15,961 nucleotides of DNA from NCBI GenBank assembly GCA_017613595.1, contig JAGADM010000011.1:1-15961 (forward strand), in the 5' to 3' direction. Source of the DNA: Lachnospiraceae bacterium. Lineage in GTDB: Bacteria > Bacillota_A > Clostridia > Lachnospirales > Lachnospiraceae. Shown one piece after another: positions 1 to 7,353 of the stretch. Both the position numbers and the translations under genes were made by a program. The notes below the pieces were generated by a model, which made no database searches, was not told the DNA's origin, and was given only the letters and a program-made list of their open reading frames with translations. Every line of letters starts with the position of its first letter. Within the stretch, counting starts at the first letter, position 1.

Positions 1-108
1 CGCGTCCGAAGGATTCTTCAGGTTATGAAGAGCGATTCGATATATCATATCCGCGTGTTTGCGGATCAAATGTTCTGCTTTTTCGGTACCGATTGTGATG
101 TGGAACAC
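1..108 (-). CDS. ECF-type RNA polymerase sigma factor, N-terminal part (runs off the left edge)
   Basis: The reverse strand encodes about 36 residues containing the core of sigma-70 region 2. The stretch HADMIYRIALHNLKNPSDA (about residues 18-36) matches the helix of extracytoplasmic-function sigma factors that binds the core polymerase clamp. The rest of the gene lies outside the window. The only ordinary start in this frame is GTG at 106-108, because an in-frame stop (116-118) lies just upstream. The strong Shine-Dalgarno GGGAGG directly abuts that GTG, so the true start is uncertain: initiation may occur a few codons in, or at the internal ATG. The gene is divergent from mreB. The specific sigma subfamily and any partner anti-sigma factor cannot be judged from this fragment. 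The family call rests on one motif but that motif is clear. Confidence 0.72.
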   Translation of the reverse strand, partial: MFHITIGTEKAEHLIRKHADMIYRIALHNLKNPSDA

Positions 109-121
109 CTCCCTTCACTTG

Positions 122-133
122 TAATACGTATTA
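122..133. promoter_or_regulatory. 12-bp perfect palindrome upstream of the sigma factor gene
   Basis: TAATACGTATTA reads the same on both strands and sits 14 bp upstream of the sigma factor start, where its promoter should be. It could be an operator for a dimeric regulator, or simply part of an AT-rich -10 region. No bound protein can be named from sequence. Confidence 0.3.
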
Positions 134-178
134 GCATACCCGTTTTCGTGCAGGAAAGCAAAAAAAGTTTTTGTCAGA

Positions 179-207
179 TTGCAAAACTTCATCGCTTCTG
201 TTATTAT
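179..207 (+). promoter_or_regulatory. Probable sigma-A promoter of the mreB operon
   Basis: A -35-like TTGCAA (179-184, 4 of 6 consensus bases) and a -10 TATTAT (202-207, 5 of 6) are separated by exactly 17 bp. Transcription would start near 214, leaving a leader of about 70 nt before mreB. No terminator separates mreB from the following three + strand genes, so this promoter may serve the whole block through comF. Confidence 0.5.
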
Positions 208-208
208 T

Positions 209-256
209 ACAGCGTAGGGGAAACTCTACGCTGTATTTCGTTTGCGTAAAAACGCA
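209..256 (+). other. Two consecutive hairpins in the mreB leader
   Basis: The first inverted repeat, ACAGCGTAG (209-217) with CTACGCTGT (226-234), has nine perfect base pairs and an 8-nt loop. The second, TGCGT (243-247) with ACGCA (252-256), closes on an AAAA tetraloop. Neither is followed by a T-run, so they are not terminators. The first overlaps the predicted transcription start. It could therefore be a DNA operator or a 5'-end RNA stabiliser. Confidence 0.4.
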
Positions 257-281
257 GATTTGAGAAAGGGGAATGCCGAAA

Positions 282-1295
282 ATGTTCAGTTTTACCACCA
301 ACATCGGTATCGATCTCGGCACAGCCAATGTGCTTGTTTATATAAAGGGAAAGGGTGTCGTTCTGCAGGAGCCTTCGGTTGTTGCATATGACCGCGACAC
401 CAGCAAGATCAAGGCAATCGGAGAGGAAGCAAGACAGATGCTCGGCAGAACGCCCGGCAACATCGTTGCGGTGCGTCCTTTGAAGCAGGGTGTTATTTCC
501 GACTACTCCGTTACCGAGCGTATGATCAAATACTTCATCCAGAAGTCCATCGGTAAGCGCCGTTTCAATAAGCCGCTTGTCAGCATCTGCGTACCGAGCA
601 GTGCGACTGAGGTTGAGAAGAAGGCGGTTGAGGACGCGACCTACGAGGCGGGTGCCCGTTTCGTAAAGATCATCGAGGAGCCGATCGCGGCTGCCATCGG
701 CGCGGGCATTGACATTTCCCGTCCTTGCGGCAACATGGTTGTCGACATAGGCGGCGGAACGACCGATATTGCCGTAACCAGTCTCGGCGGAGCGGTAACG
801 AGCCAGTCCGTTAAGGTGGCCGGCGACGATTTCGACGAAGCCATCGTAAGATATATGAGAAGAAAGCACAATCTCCTGATCGGTGAGCGTACCGCAGAGG
901 AGGTTAAGATTAAGATCGGTGCGTGCTACGCAAGACCGGAGACTCTTTCCATGGAAGTGCGCGGCCGTAACCTGGTAACCGGTCTTCCGAAGACGATTTC
1001 CTTAACGAGTGAGGAAACCGAGGAAGCACTTAAGGAAACAACGGCACAGATCATCGAGGCGATTCATCAGACGCTGGAGAGCACGCCTCCGGAACTCGCG
1101 GCCGATATCGCGGACCGCGGTATTGTTCTGACCGGCGGCGGATCCCTTCTCTACGGTCTTGAGGACCTGATTGAAGAGAAGACCGGCATCCGTACGATGA
1201 CCGCCGACAACCCGACGCTCTGCGTGGCGATCGGAACCGGCCGTTATGTTGAGATGATGAACAGCCATAACAGAAAGAAACTTTCGTTACAGTAA
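282..1295 (+). CDS. mreB: MreB/Mbl-type actin-like cell-shape protein
   Basis: This 337-residue bacterial actin polymerises on the inner face of the membrane and guides lateral cell-wall synthesis. The phosphate-1 ATP loop is IGIDLGTANVLVY near residue 5. The phosphate-2 loop is MVVDIGGGTTDIAV (about 153-166). The adenosine motif is GIVLTGGGSLLYGL (about 281-294). The length matches MreB and Mbl of Firmicutes (about 333-337). An upstream in-frame ATG exists at 273, but GGGG (268-271) lies only one base from it and ten from the ATG at 282. The protein starting MFSF also fits the family, so 282 is preferred. No mreC or mreD follows, so this is a stand-alone paralogue more like B. subtilis Mbl than the MreBCD copy. 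The family call is certain; the choice between MreB and Mbl is not. Confidence 0.95.
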   Translation: MFSFTTNIGIDLGTANVLVYIKGKGVVLQEPSVVAYDRDTSKIKAIGEEARQMLGRTPGNIVAVRPLKQGVISDYSVTERMIKYFIQKSIGKRRFNKPLVSICVPSSATEVEKKAVEDATYEAGARFVKIIEEPIAAAIGAGIDISRPCGNMVVDIGGGTTDIAVTSLGGAVTSQSVKVAGDDFDEAIVRYMRRKHNLLIGERTAEEVKIKIGACYARPETLSMEVRGRNLVTGLPKTISLTSEETEEALKETTAQIIEAIHQTLESTPPELAADIADRGIVLTGGGSLLYGLEDLIEEKTGIRTMTADNPTLCVAIGTGRYVEMMNSHNRKKLSLQ

Positions 1296-1301
1296 CGGTT
1301 T

Positions 1302-3542
1302 ATGGAACAGAGAGAAGGCTATGTAGAACATATCAAATTCCGGAACAGCGAGAACGGGTATACCATTTTCCAGCTGTCGATTCCGGGCGAAGCGGATGAA
1401 CTGACGTGTGTCGGCGTCTTCCCGGAACTGACCGAAGGCGAATATGTTCGTGTGGAAGGGGACATGACGACCCATGTCCTGTACGGGGAACAGCTTCAGG
1501 TAGGCAAATACGAAATCTGTGTTCCGAAGGACCGGCTCGCGATGGAGCGTTATCTCGGGTCCGGAGCCATAAAGGGAATCGGCGTCACGATGGCGACAAG
1601 AATCGTCGCAAAGTTCGGTGACGACACGTTCCGCATCTTTGAAAGGGAGCCCGAAAGGCTTGCCGAGGTCAAAGGCATCAGCGAGCGCATGGCGCGCGAG
1701 TTTCATGCGAGCTTCCAGGAGAAGCAGGGCATGCGGAACGCCATGATGTATCTGCAGCAGTACAGTATTTCCGGTGAACTGGCCGTCAAGATTTACAAGC
1801 AGTACGGCGACAGTCTGCGGGATGTACTCGAACATAATCCGTATCAGCTGATTGAGGATATCAACGGGATCGGTTTCAAAACCGCCGACGGTATCGCGGA
1901 GCGGATGGGAATCTCGGGGGAGAGCGAATTCCGCATCCGGGCAGGCATTCTCTACGCGCTGCAGCTTGCATCGCAGTCGGGGCATGTGTATCTGCCGGAC
2001 AGCGAGCTGATCCGCTACTGCACGGGCCTTTTAGGTGTGCAGGAGGATTCGCTGTCGCATATTATCGAGACGCTGAGCCTTGAAAGAAAACTGAAGATTG
2101 TCAGAAAGCAGACCGAAGACGGGGAGGAACGGCAGGTTTATTCCTGGCCGTCTTATTTTGCGGAGATCGCGGTTGCGCGCATGCTCTGCAATCTGAATCA
2201 GAAGGATAATATCGACGAAGGCTTTGTATTTCACCGCCTCCGTTCCATCGAGAAGAATCTCGATATCGAGCTCGATGAGATTCAGCGGCAGGCCGTTCTC
2301 GAGGCGTCGAGAAACGGTGTCATGATCCTGACCGGCGGACCGGGTACCGGTAAGACGACAACGATCAATGCCATCATCGGCCTGTTTGAAAGCAAAGGCA
2401 AGAACATCCTTCTTGCGGCGCCCACGGGACGCGCGGCCAAGCGCATGACCGAAGCGACCGGGCGGGAGGCAAGAACCATCCACCGCCTCCTTGAGGTAAC
2501 GAGGATGAATCCGGACGGCAACGATTTCCGTCACGGCATCTTCGCGAGAGACGAGAGCAATCCGCTCGAAACCGACGTTGTGATCATCGACGAGGTTTCG
2601 ATGGTAGACATACATCTGATGAACGCGCTGCTTCGCGCGATTCCCGTCGGGACAAGACTGATCCTTGTCGGCGACGGCGACCAGCTGCCGAGCGTGGGAC
2701 CGGGCAACGTGCTTCGGGATATTCTCGAGAGCGGCGTATTTGCCTCCGTATGTCTCACGAAGATATTCCGGCAGGCGGAGGAGAGCGACATTGTCGTCAA
2801 CGCGCATAAGATCCGAAACGGCGAAGACATCCGCCTTGACAATAAGAGTAAGGATTTCTTCATTATGCGGCGGAGCGACCCGTCGGTGATCCTTTCGGTC
2901 GTATCCGAACTCGTGCGGGATAAGCTTCCGAAATACGTTGAGGCGACGGCGATGGACATTCAGGTGCTTACCCCGATGCGTAAGGGCGAACTCGGTGTGG
3001 AAAATATGAACCGTGTTCTGCAGGCATACCTGAATCCGCAGGACGAACGGAAGGTCGAGCACGCGACGAGGGGCATTGTGTTCCGCGAAGGCGACAAGGT
3101 CATGCAGATCAAGAACAACTACCAGATGGAGTGGGAGATCCGCACGGCGCGCGGCACGATCACCGAGAACGGCATGGGAATCTACAACGGCGATATCGGC
3201 ATCATCAAAAAGATCAACCGCTTCGCCGAAGAGATGGAAATCCTGTTCGATGAAAATAAGACGGTCTACTACCCATTTTCCTCGACCGAGGATCTCGAGC
3301 ACGCGTATGCGGTGACGATCCACAAGTCGCAGGGAAGCGAGTATCCGGCGGTTGTTCTGCCGATACTGACCGGACCGCAGATGCTTCTTACAAGAAACCT
3401 TTTATATACGGCGGTTACGCGTGCGACACGTTGCGTAACGATTGTCGGCAGCGAGAACGCAATCCGTCAGATGATCGCCAACGCGAACGAGAGAAAGCGT
3501 TATACCGGTCTTTGCGACCGGATATGGGAATGCAGCCGGTAA
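1302..3542 (+). CDS. recD2: RecD2-type SF1B DNA helicase (RecD-like, ATP-dependent)
   Basis: This 746-residue 5'-3' DNA helicase belongs to the RecBC-independent RecD2 branch, which acts in recombination and repair. The N-terminal third (about 1-300) carries the OB-like and helix-hairpin-helix regions typical of RecD2, for example IKGIGVTMATRI near 90 and INGIGFKTADGI near 187. The helicase motifs follow: Walker A GGPGTGKTTT (345-354), Walker B VVIIDEVSMVD (426-436), motif III LVGDGDQLPSVGPG (about 455-468), motif V region AVTIHKSQGSEYP (670-682) and motif VI LLYTAVTRATR (700-710). There is no RecB or RecC nearby, and the long N-terminal region separates it from enteric RecD. It starts six bases after the mreB stop with no good Shine-Dalgarno, which suggests translational coupling. 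Confidence 0.95.
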   Translation: MEQREGYVEHIKFRNSENGYTIFQLSIPGEADELTCVGVFPELTEGEYVRVEGDMTTHVLYGEQLQVGKYEICVPKDRLAMERYLGSGAIKGIGVTMATRIVAKFGDDTFRIFEREPERLAEVKGISERMAREFHASFQEKQGMRNAMMYLQQYSISGELAVKIYKQYGDSLRDVLEHNPYQLIEDINGIGFKTADGIAERMGISGESEFRIRAGILYALQLASQSGHVYLPDSELIRYCTGLLGVQEDSLSHIIETLSLERKLKIVRKQTEDGEERQVYSWPSYFAEIAVARMLCNLNQKDNIDEGFVFHRLRSIEKNLDIELDEIQRQAVLEASRNGVMILTGGPGTGKTTTINAIIGLFESKGKNILLAAPTGRAAKRMTEATGREARTIHRLLEVTRMNPDGNDFRHGIFARDESNPLETDVVIIDEVSMVDIHLMNALLRAIPVGTRLILVGDGDQLPSVGPGNVLRDILESGVFASVCLTKIFRQAEESDIVVNAHKIRNGEDIRLDNKSKDFFIMRRSDPSVILSVVSELVRDKLPKYVEATAMDIQVLTPMRKGELGVENMNRVLQAYLNPQDERKVEHATRGIVFREGDKVMQIKNNYQMEWEIRTARGTITENGMGIYNGDIGIIKKINRFAEEMEILFDENKTVYYPFSSTEDLEHAYAVTIHKSQGSEYPAVVLPILTGPQMLLTRNLLYTAVTRATRCVTIVGSENAIRQMIANANERKRYTGLCDRIWECSR

Positions 3543-3627
3543 CGGCGCATTAGTAAGGCCCCGGAAGCGGCGGGGGATGCTCCGCGGAAGGGGGCAATAT
3601 CACACAGTCAGAAAAAGGAGAGTCATT

Positions 3628-4542
3628 ATGGACACAGCACTGGTAGTAATGGCAGCAGGCATGGGCAGCCGGTTCGGGGGAGGAATCAAGCAGCTCGAGC
3701 ATGTAGGACCTAGCGGCGAGATCATCATGGACTATTCCATCTATGCCGCAAAGGAAGCAGGTTTCAACAAGGTCGTATTCATTATCCGAAGAGACCTGGA
3801 AAAGGATTTCCGTGAGATCATCGGAAACCGCATTGAGAAGTACATCGATGTAACTTACGTATTTCAGGAAATGGACAACATTCCGGAAGGATTTACCGTT
3901 CCGGAAGGGCGTAAGAAGCCCTGGGGGACCGGCCAGGCCGTGCTTTCCTGCCTCGGCGTTTTAGATTGTCCGTTCGTTGTCATCAACGCCGATGACTTCT
4001 ATGGAAAGGAAGCTTTCCGCGCGACACACGACTATCTGGTGAGCCTTCCCGAGGGAAGCAAGGGTCAATATTGTATGGCCGGATTTATCCTCGGAAACAC
4101 GTTGAGCGAGAACGGAATGGTTACCCGCGGAGTGTGCGAAGTTAAGGAAGGACGCCTTTCTACTGTTGAAGAATGCTTCTCGCTGAAGAGAGACGGAGAC
4201 GTTGTAACCGGAGAAGACGGTAACGGCAATCCGAAGAAGTTTGATCCGAATATTCCGGTTTCGATGAATTTGTGGGGATTCACACCGGACTTCCTTGATG
4301 AACTGAATAACCGTTTCGCGGACTTCCTCCGTACGGAGGCCGCGGCCAATCCGCTTAAGGCGGAATACCTGCTTCCTCAGATCGTAGGAGAGATGGTTAA
4401 GAGCGGACGCGCATCGGTAGCCGTGCTTCCGACCGTGGACAAATGGTTCGGCGTCACCTATAAAGAGGACAAGCCGCTCTTCGTAGAGTCGATCAACAAG
4501 CTGATCGCCAAAGGAGAGTTCCCGGCTGAGATCTTCCGCTAG
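3628..4542 (+). CDS. Sugar-phosphate nucleotidyltransferase-like protein
   Basis: This 304-residue Rossmann-type NTP-transferase resembles enzymes that join a nucleoside monophosphate from an NTP to a sugar phosphate. The N-terminal nucleotide-binding signature LVVMAAGMGSRFGGGIKQ (about 5-22) ends in the usual lysine. The metal-binding acidic motif NADDFYG (120-126) is present. A conserved C-terminal segment, KWFGVTYKED (about 272-281), matches family members common in Lachnospiraceae. The start at 3628 has a clear GGAG Shine-Dalgarno (AAAAAGGAG, 3612-3620) at proper distance; an upstream in-frame ATG at 3577 lacks one. The natural sugar and nucleotide are not predictable. It is 85 bp from recD2 with no terminator between them, so it may be co-transcribed. 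There is no kinase or choline cluster around it to hint at the substrate. Confidence 0.82.
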   Translation: MDTALVVMAAGMGSRFGGGIKQLEHVGPSGEIIMDYSIYAAKEAGFNKVVFIIRRDLEKDFREIIGNRIEKYIDVTYVFQEMDNIPEGFTVPEGRKKPWGTGQAVLSCLGVLDCPFVVINADDFYGKEAFRATHDYLVSLPEGSKGQYCMAGFILGNTLSENGMVTRGVCEVKEGRLSTVEECFSLKRDGDVVTGEDGNGNPKKFDPNIPVSMNLWGFTPDFLDELNNRFADFLRTEAAANPLKAEYLLPQIVGEMVKSGRASVAVLPTVDKWFGVTYKEDKPLFVESINKLIAKGEFPAEIFR

Positions 4543-4568
4543 GATGACCGAAGATGTATTGAGGTTTT

Positions 4569-5300
4569 ATGAAAAGTGTTTTTGATCTGTTATACCCACC
4601 CCGTTGCCCTGTGTGTGACGGGGTTCGTTTTTCTGATGAACCGGTGTGCTGTCCGCCCTGCCGGGAGAAACTGAGGTTCATCGACGGACCGGCATGCATG
4701 TGCTGCGGCCGGCCGTTACAAAGTGAGGATACGGAGTACTGCTATGACTGCGCCAAGCGGAGACGAAGCTATGAGCGCGGAATCTCGCTCGGTGTCTATG
4801 AGGGAGTGCTGAAGGATTCCGTTCTCCGGTTCAAGTTCTCGGGACGGGAGGAGTATGCTTCCTTCTTCGCGGAATGCCTTGAGGAGCGGTACCGGAAGCA
4901 GATTCACCGCTTCCGTCCGGACGTGATCCTGCCGGTTCCGATGCATAAGCGGAAGGAGCGGAAGCGCGGCTACAACCAGGCGGCGAGTCTTGCGAGGGAG
5001 CTGTCCGCGCTGACCGGTATTCCCGCGGATGAGTCGATTCTTCTCCGTACCCGCTATACTTCGCCGCAGAAGGAATTAAATGATGTCGCGAGACTGCAGA
5101 ACTTATTGAAGGCATTTGCCGTAGAGGAAGATGCCCTTTCGGCATGGAAAAAGGACCACCCGTTTAAAAGGGTGATCCTTGTTGATGACATTTATACGAC
5201 CGGCAGTACGATGGAAGCCTGCGCGTCGCTTCTTAAGCGGGCGGGGGCGGAAGCGGTCATGCCGGTGACAGTCGCCGTCGCGGGCGGATATATGCAGTAG
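4569..5300 (+). CDS. comF: ComF family protein (competence-associated phosphoribosyltransferase)
   Basis: This 243-residue protein is related to ComFC, which helps bring single-stranded DNA into the cytoplasm during transformation, although many non-competent bacteria keep it. The N-terminus has a Cys-rich zinc ribbon: C13 and C16, C27/C28 and C31, C43, C45/C46, C58 and C61. The C-terminal half is a type I phosphoribosyltransferase fold. It has the conserved DVILPVPMHKRKERKRGYNQA region (about 118-138, starting at VI) and the PRPP-binding loop VILVDDIYTTGST (202-214). GAGG at 4561-4564 serves as ribosome binding site. No ComFA helicase or ComE/ComG genes are in the window, so an actual role in DNA uptake is unproven. 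A hairpin inside codons for about residues 195-204 looks like the terminator of the opposing gene cvfB. Confidence 0.92.
   Translation: MKSVFDLLYPPRCPVCDGVRFSDEPVCCPPCREKLRFIDGPACMCCGRPLQSEDTEYCYDCAKRRRSYERGISLGVYEGVLKDSVLRFKFSGREEYASFFAECLEERYRKQIHRFRPDVILPVPMHKRKERKRGYNQAASLARELSALTGIPADESILLRTRYTSPQKELNDVARLQNLLKAFAVEEDALSAWKKDHPFKRVILVDDIYTTGSTMEACASLLKRAGAEAVMPVTVAVAGGYMQ
5148..5178 (-). terminator. Probable intrinsic terminator of cvfB, embedded in comF
   Basis: Read on the - strand, GGATCACCC (5178-5170) pairs with GGGTGGTCC (5161-5153) around an 8-nt loop. It is followed directly by five T's (5152-5148). All nine positions pair on the - strand with one G-U wobble. On the + strand the same position becomes a C-A mismatch and there is no T-run after it. 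This asymmetry says the structure works for leftward transcription, that is for cvfB, whose stop codon lies about 200 nt upstream. Confidence 0.62.
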
Positions 5301-5380
5301 AATGCGGTACATGTTGCGACGGAGTTGTGTAATCATCGAGCCGCTAAACGGAATGTGTCCGGTATCAAGCCGGCCGGTTC

Positions 5381-6217
5381 TTACTGCTCCGTAAGCCTTA
5401 TGCCGTCCTCTTCAATCGTGATGAGGCGGTTCTTATAGAGGTTTCCGACGGCGCGTTTGAAAGCAGCCTTACTCAGGCAGAAACGCGTCTTGATATCTTC
5501 GGCGCTGCTCTTATCGTTAAACGGAAGGAATCCGCCGGCGCCCTTTAGTGAAGAAAGGATCAGCTTCGCGTCGGAATCCATCTGCACGTGCGCTTTTTCG
5601 CGAAGCGAGAGTGTCAGTTTGCCGTCCGGAAGAACCCTCGCAACTCTTGCCTCGACCAGCTGGCCGGAGCGGAGCGGGTAGGGAAGATCGTCCTTCGGAA
5701 CGAGCGCGGAATATTCATTGTCAACCGCGACAAATGCGCCGAAGTTCCGGCTCACATCGTATACGACGCCGGACACGCGGTCGTCCTTTTTATACGGCGA
5801 ATCCGTATGCAGGTATTCGTAAACCTTCATCGTCGAGCACAGGCGGCTGCTCTTATCAACATAGAGGGAGACGAGAACTTCGTCGCCTTCCTTCAGCGCG
5901 CGCGTCTGCTCATGGAAAGGAAGGAACAGGTTCTTGGCAAGTCCCCAGTCGAGGAAGGCACCGATCTTGTTCACCTGTACGACCGGAAGAACGGCAATGC
6001 CGCCGATTTCGAGAGCAGGAATCTGCTTGGTCGCGATGATACGGTCCTCGGAATCCTTATAGATGAATACCGTGACGGTATCGCCGGGCTTTTCACCGGC
6101 GAGCTGATTCTTCGGCAGAAGCACCTGCTCCGCGGGATTATCGTCCGCTTTCAGGTAGGCTCCGTGCTCAGTGATACGTTCTATTGTAAGATCCTGTTTC
6201 TTTCCGAGTTCTATCAT
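5381..6217 (-). CDS. cvfB: CvfB/YitL-type S1 RNA-binding protein
   Basis: This 278-residue cytoplasmic RNA-binding protein belongs to the CvfB family, in which the S. aureus member affects virulence-gene expression. The layout fits the known architecture. Three S1-like OB domains come first: about 1-62, about 67-135 (with NKIGAFLDWGLAKNLFLP) and about 145-207 (with SRNFGAFVAVDNEYSALVP). A winged-helix domain follows at about 215-278, containing CLSKAAFKRAVGNLYKNRLI. The full domain set and typical length are present. The start ATG has AAAGGAG upstream at good spacing. It is transcribed alone on the - strand, from its own promoter at 6251-6279, towards comF. It is one of only two - strand genes seen. 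RNA targets cannot be inferred. Confidence 0.93.
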   Translation of the reverse strand: MIELGKKQDLTIERITEHGAYLKADDNPAEQVLLPKNQLAGEKPGDTVTVFIYKDSEDRIIATKQIPALEIGGIAVLPVVQVNKIGAFLDWGLAKNLFLPFHEQTRALKEGDEVLVSLYVDKSSRLCSTMKVYEYLHTDSPYKKDDRVSGVVYDVSRNFGAFVAVDNEYSALVPKDDLPYPLRSGQLVEARVARVLPDGKLTLSLREKAHVQMDSDAKLILSSLKGAGGFLPFNDKSSAEDIKTRFCLSKAAFKRAVGNLYKNRLITIEEDGIRLTEQ

Positions 6218-6250
6218 TGTCCGCTCCTTTTCCTGTTCCGTAACGCCTGT

Positions 6251-6279
6251 AGTATAGCATACTTATCAGAAGAAATCCA
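6251..6279 (-). promoter_or_regulatory. Extended -10 promoter of cvfB
   Basis: On the - strand TGCTATACT gives a TGn extension plus a near-consensus -10 (TATACT, complement of 6251-6256). The -35 position, TGGATT (complement of 6274-6279, 17 bp away), is weak at 3 of 6, as expected for an extended -10 promoter. Transcription would begin near 6244, about 27 nt before the start codon. Confidence 0.6.
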
Positions 6280-6300
6280 TACGCGGAACAGATTTCCTCC

Positions 6301-6329
6301 TTGAGAAAAGGGTGGAGCCGTGATACAAT
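6301..6329 (+). promoter_or_regulatory. Strong sigma-A promoter of the CPBP protease gene
   Basis: TTGAGA (6301-6306, 5 of 6) and TACAAT (6324-6329, 5 of 6) are spaced by exactly 17 bp, with a TG extension at 6321-6322. The start site would be near 6336. This rules out upstream start codons for the gene at 6361 and places it divergent from cvfB. Confidence 0.75.
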
Positions 6330-6360
6330 GAATAAGCACGACGAGGGGAGGAGCATTTTC

Positions 6361-7296
6361 ATGAAATCGAGAGAGACGGCACATGTGAATCTGGCGTTTT
6401 TACTGACGGCAATCGTGTACCTTTCGGTCTCTTTCTGCATTGAACTCTGGTCGCTCGCGACGAAGTCGGAACTGCCGTTTCCGGCGCTCATCATCATAAG
6501 CCAGCTCGGGCTTTTCGCCGTACCGTTTCTGTACGCGGTTAAGCGGGGCAATATCGGAGAGAATCTCGGCTTTCATAAGATTTCGGTCGGAACAGGCATT
6601 CTTGTCGTTCTGCTGATGATCTGTCTTGAGCCGGTGCTTACTCTTATCAACGCGCTTTCACAGTGTTTCGTGGATGCCCCGACGACCGAGATGATCACCG
6701 AGAACGCGAAGATTTATCCGTTCCCCGTGATGTTTCTTCTTGTGGCGCTCATGCCCGCGATCTGTGAGGAGATCATCTACCGCGGCGTGTTCTTCCAGAC
6801 GTACCGGAAGGAAGCGGTGATTCCGGGCGCGCTGCTTTCGGCGTTTCTGTTCGGTGTCCTGCATGGGAATCTGAACCAGTTTGCATATACTTTCTTTATG
6901 GGATTTATCATCGCGCTGACCGTGTATGTGACGAAGTCAATCCTTGCGGGAATGCTGATGCATCTGACCGTGAACGGATTGTCAACCATACTGCTTTATG
7001 TTTTGCAGAAGTCCCAAAGTCTGCAGGAGCAGGTGGCCGAAGTGCAGGAGACAACAGAGCAGTTTACGGTTGTCGGCGTGATCAGCGATTACGGATTCAT
7101 GGCGTTCTTCGGCGGATTGCTGGCATACATTCTGTTCCAGGCCATCGCGAGAAAGTGCGGCACCTGGAGAGAACTCGGCGAAGCGTTCCGTGCGGAAGGC
7201 AAGACAAAGGCCTTCTTCGGTATGTTTACGTGGCCGCTTATCGCTGCCGTTGCGGTTATGATCGGTCTGATGGTATTAAGTGAGTTTGCGAAATAG
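6361..7296 (+). CDS. CPBP family intramembrane glutamic endopeptidase (CAAX/ABI type)
   Basis: This 311-residue multi-pass membrane protein has the three signature motifs of the CPBP (Abi/Rce1-like) protease family. The first is EEIIYRG (136-142), with the catalytic glutamate pair. The second is FGVLHGNLNQF (about 164-174), with the first conserved histidine. The third is HLTVN (201-205). Hydrophobic segments flank these, roughly 10-30, 43-60, 77-98, 121-135, 152-167, 175-195, 205-216, 237-261 and 287-306. A soluble charged stretch (about 217-236) and a longer C-terminal membrane tail follow the catalytic core. The start at 6361 is set by GGGGAGGAG (6345-6353) and the promoter just upstream. 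Relatives act in bacteriocin self-immunity or protein maturation, but no bacteriocin genes are nearby and the substrate is unknown. It may share its transcript with trxB, since no terminator separates them. Confidence 0.88.
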   Translation: MKSRETAHVNLAFLLTAIVYLSVSFCIELWSLATKSELPFPALIIISQLGLFAVPFLYAVKRGNIGENLGFHKISVGTGILVVLLMICLEPVLTLINALSQCFVDAPTTEMITENAKIYPFPVMFLLVALMPAICEEIIYRGVFFQTYRKEAVIPGALLSAFLFGVLHGNLNQFAYTFFMGFIIALTVYVTKSILAGMLMHLTVNGLSTILLYVLQKSQSLQEQVAEVQETTEQFTVVGVISDYGFMAFFGGLLAYILFQAIARKCGTWRELGEAFRAEGKTKAFFGMFTWPLIAAVAVMIGLMVLSEFAK

Positions 7297-7311
7297 AATA
7301 ATACGAAGGAA

Positions 7312-7332
7312 TAAGGCCTTGCGCGGGCCTTA
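7312..7332 (+). other. Inverted repeat in the CPBP-trxB gap
   Basis: TAAGGCC (7312-7318) and GGCCTTA (7326-7332) form a perfect 7-bp stem with a 7-nt loop, just before the trxB ribosome binding site. No T-run follows on either strand, so it is probably not a terminator. It may protect or segment the mRNA. Confidence 0.35.
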
Positions 7333-7353
7333 CGGAAAAGGAGATAAAGTATC

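Noticed and set aside
2031..3323. A 430-codon open frame on the - strand antisense to recD2
   Set aside because: It lies wholly opposite the helicase domain, whose motifs are complete. The translation has no recognisable motif and looks like a frame kept open by the codon bias of recD2. The same applies to the long antisense frames opposite trxB (7330-8484), the LRR gene (11387-12580) and the AAA+ gene (13752-14600).
3559..3575. Hairpin CCCCG/CGGGG between recD2 and the nucleotidyltransferase gene
   Set aside because: A 5-bp stem without a T-run in a GC-rich spacer is weak as a terminator.
5301..5380. Terminator for comF in the comF-cvfB gap
   Set aside because: Only 4-5 bp stems (CCGG repeats, CTTAC/GTAAG) are present and none is followed by a T-run, so comF has no visible terminator here.
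7312..7332. Terminator between the CPBP gene and trxB
   Set aside because: The 7-bp stem is perfect but no T-run follows on either strand, so it is listed only as an inverted repeat.
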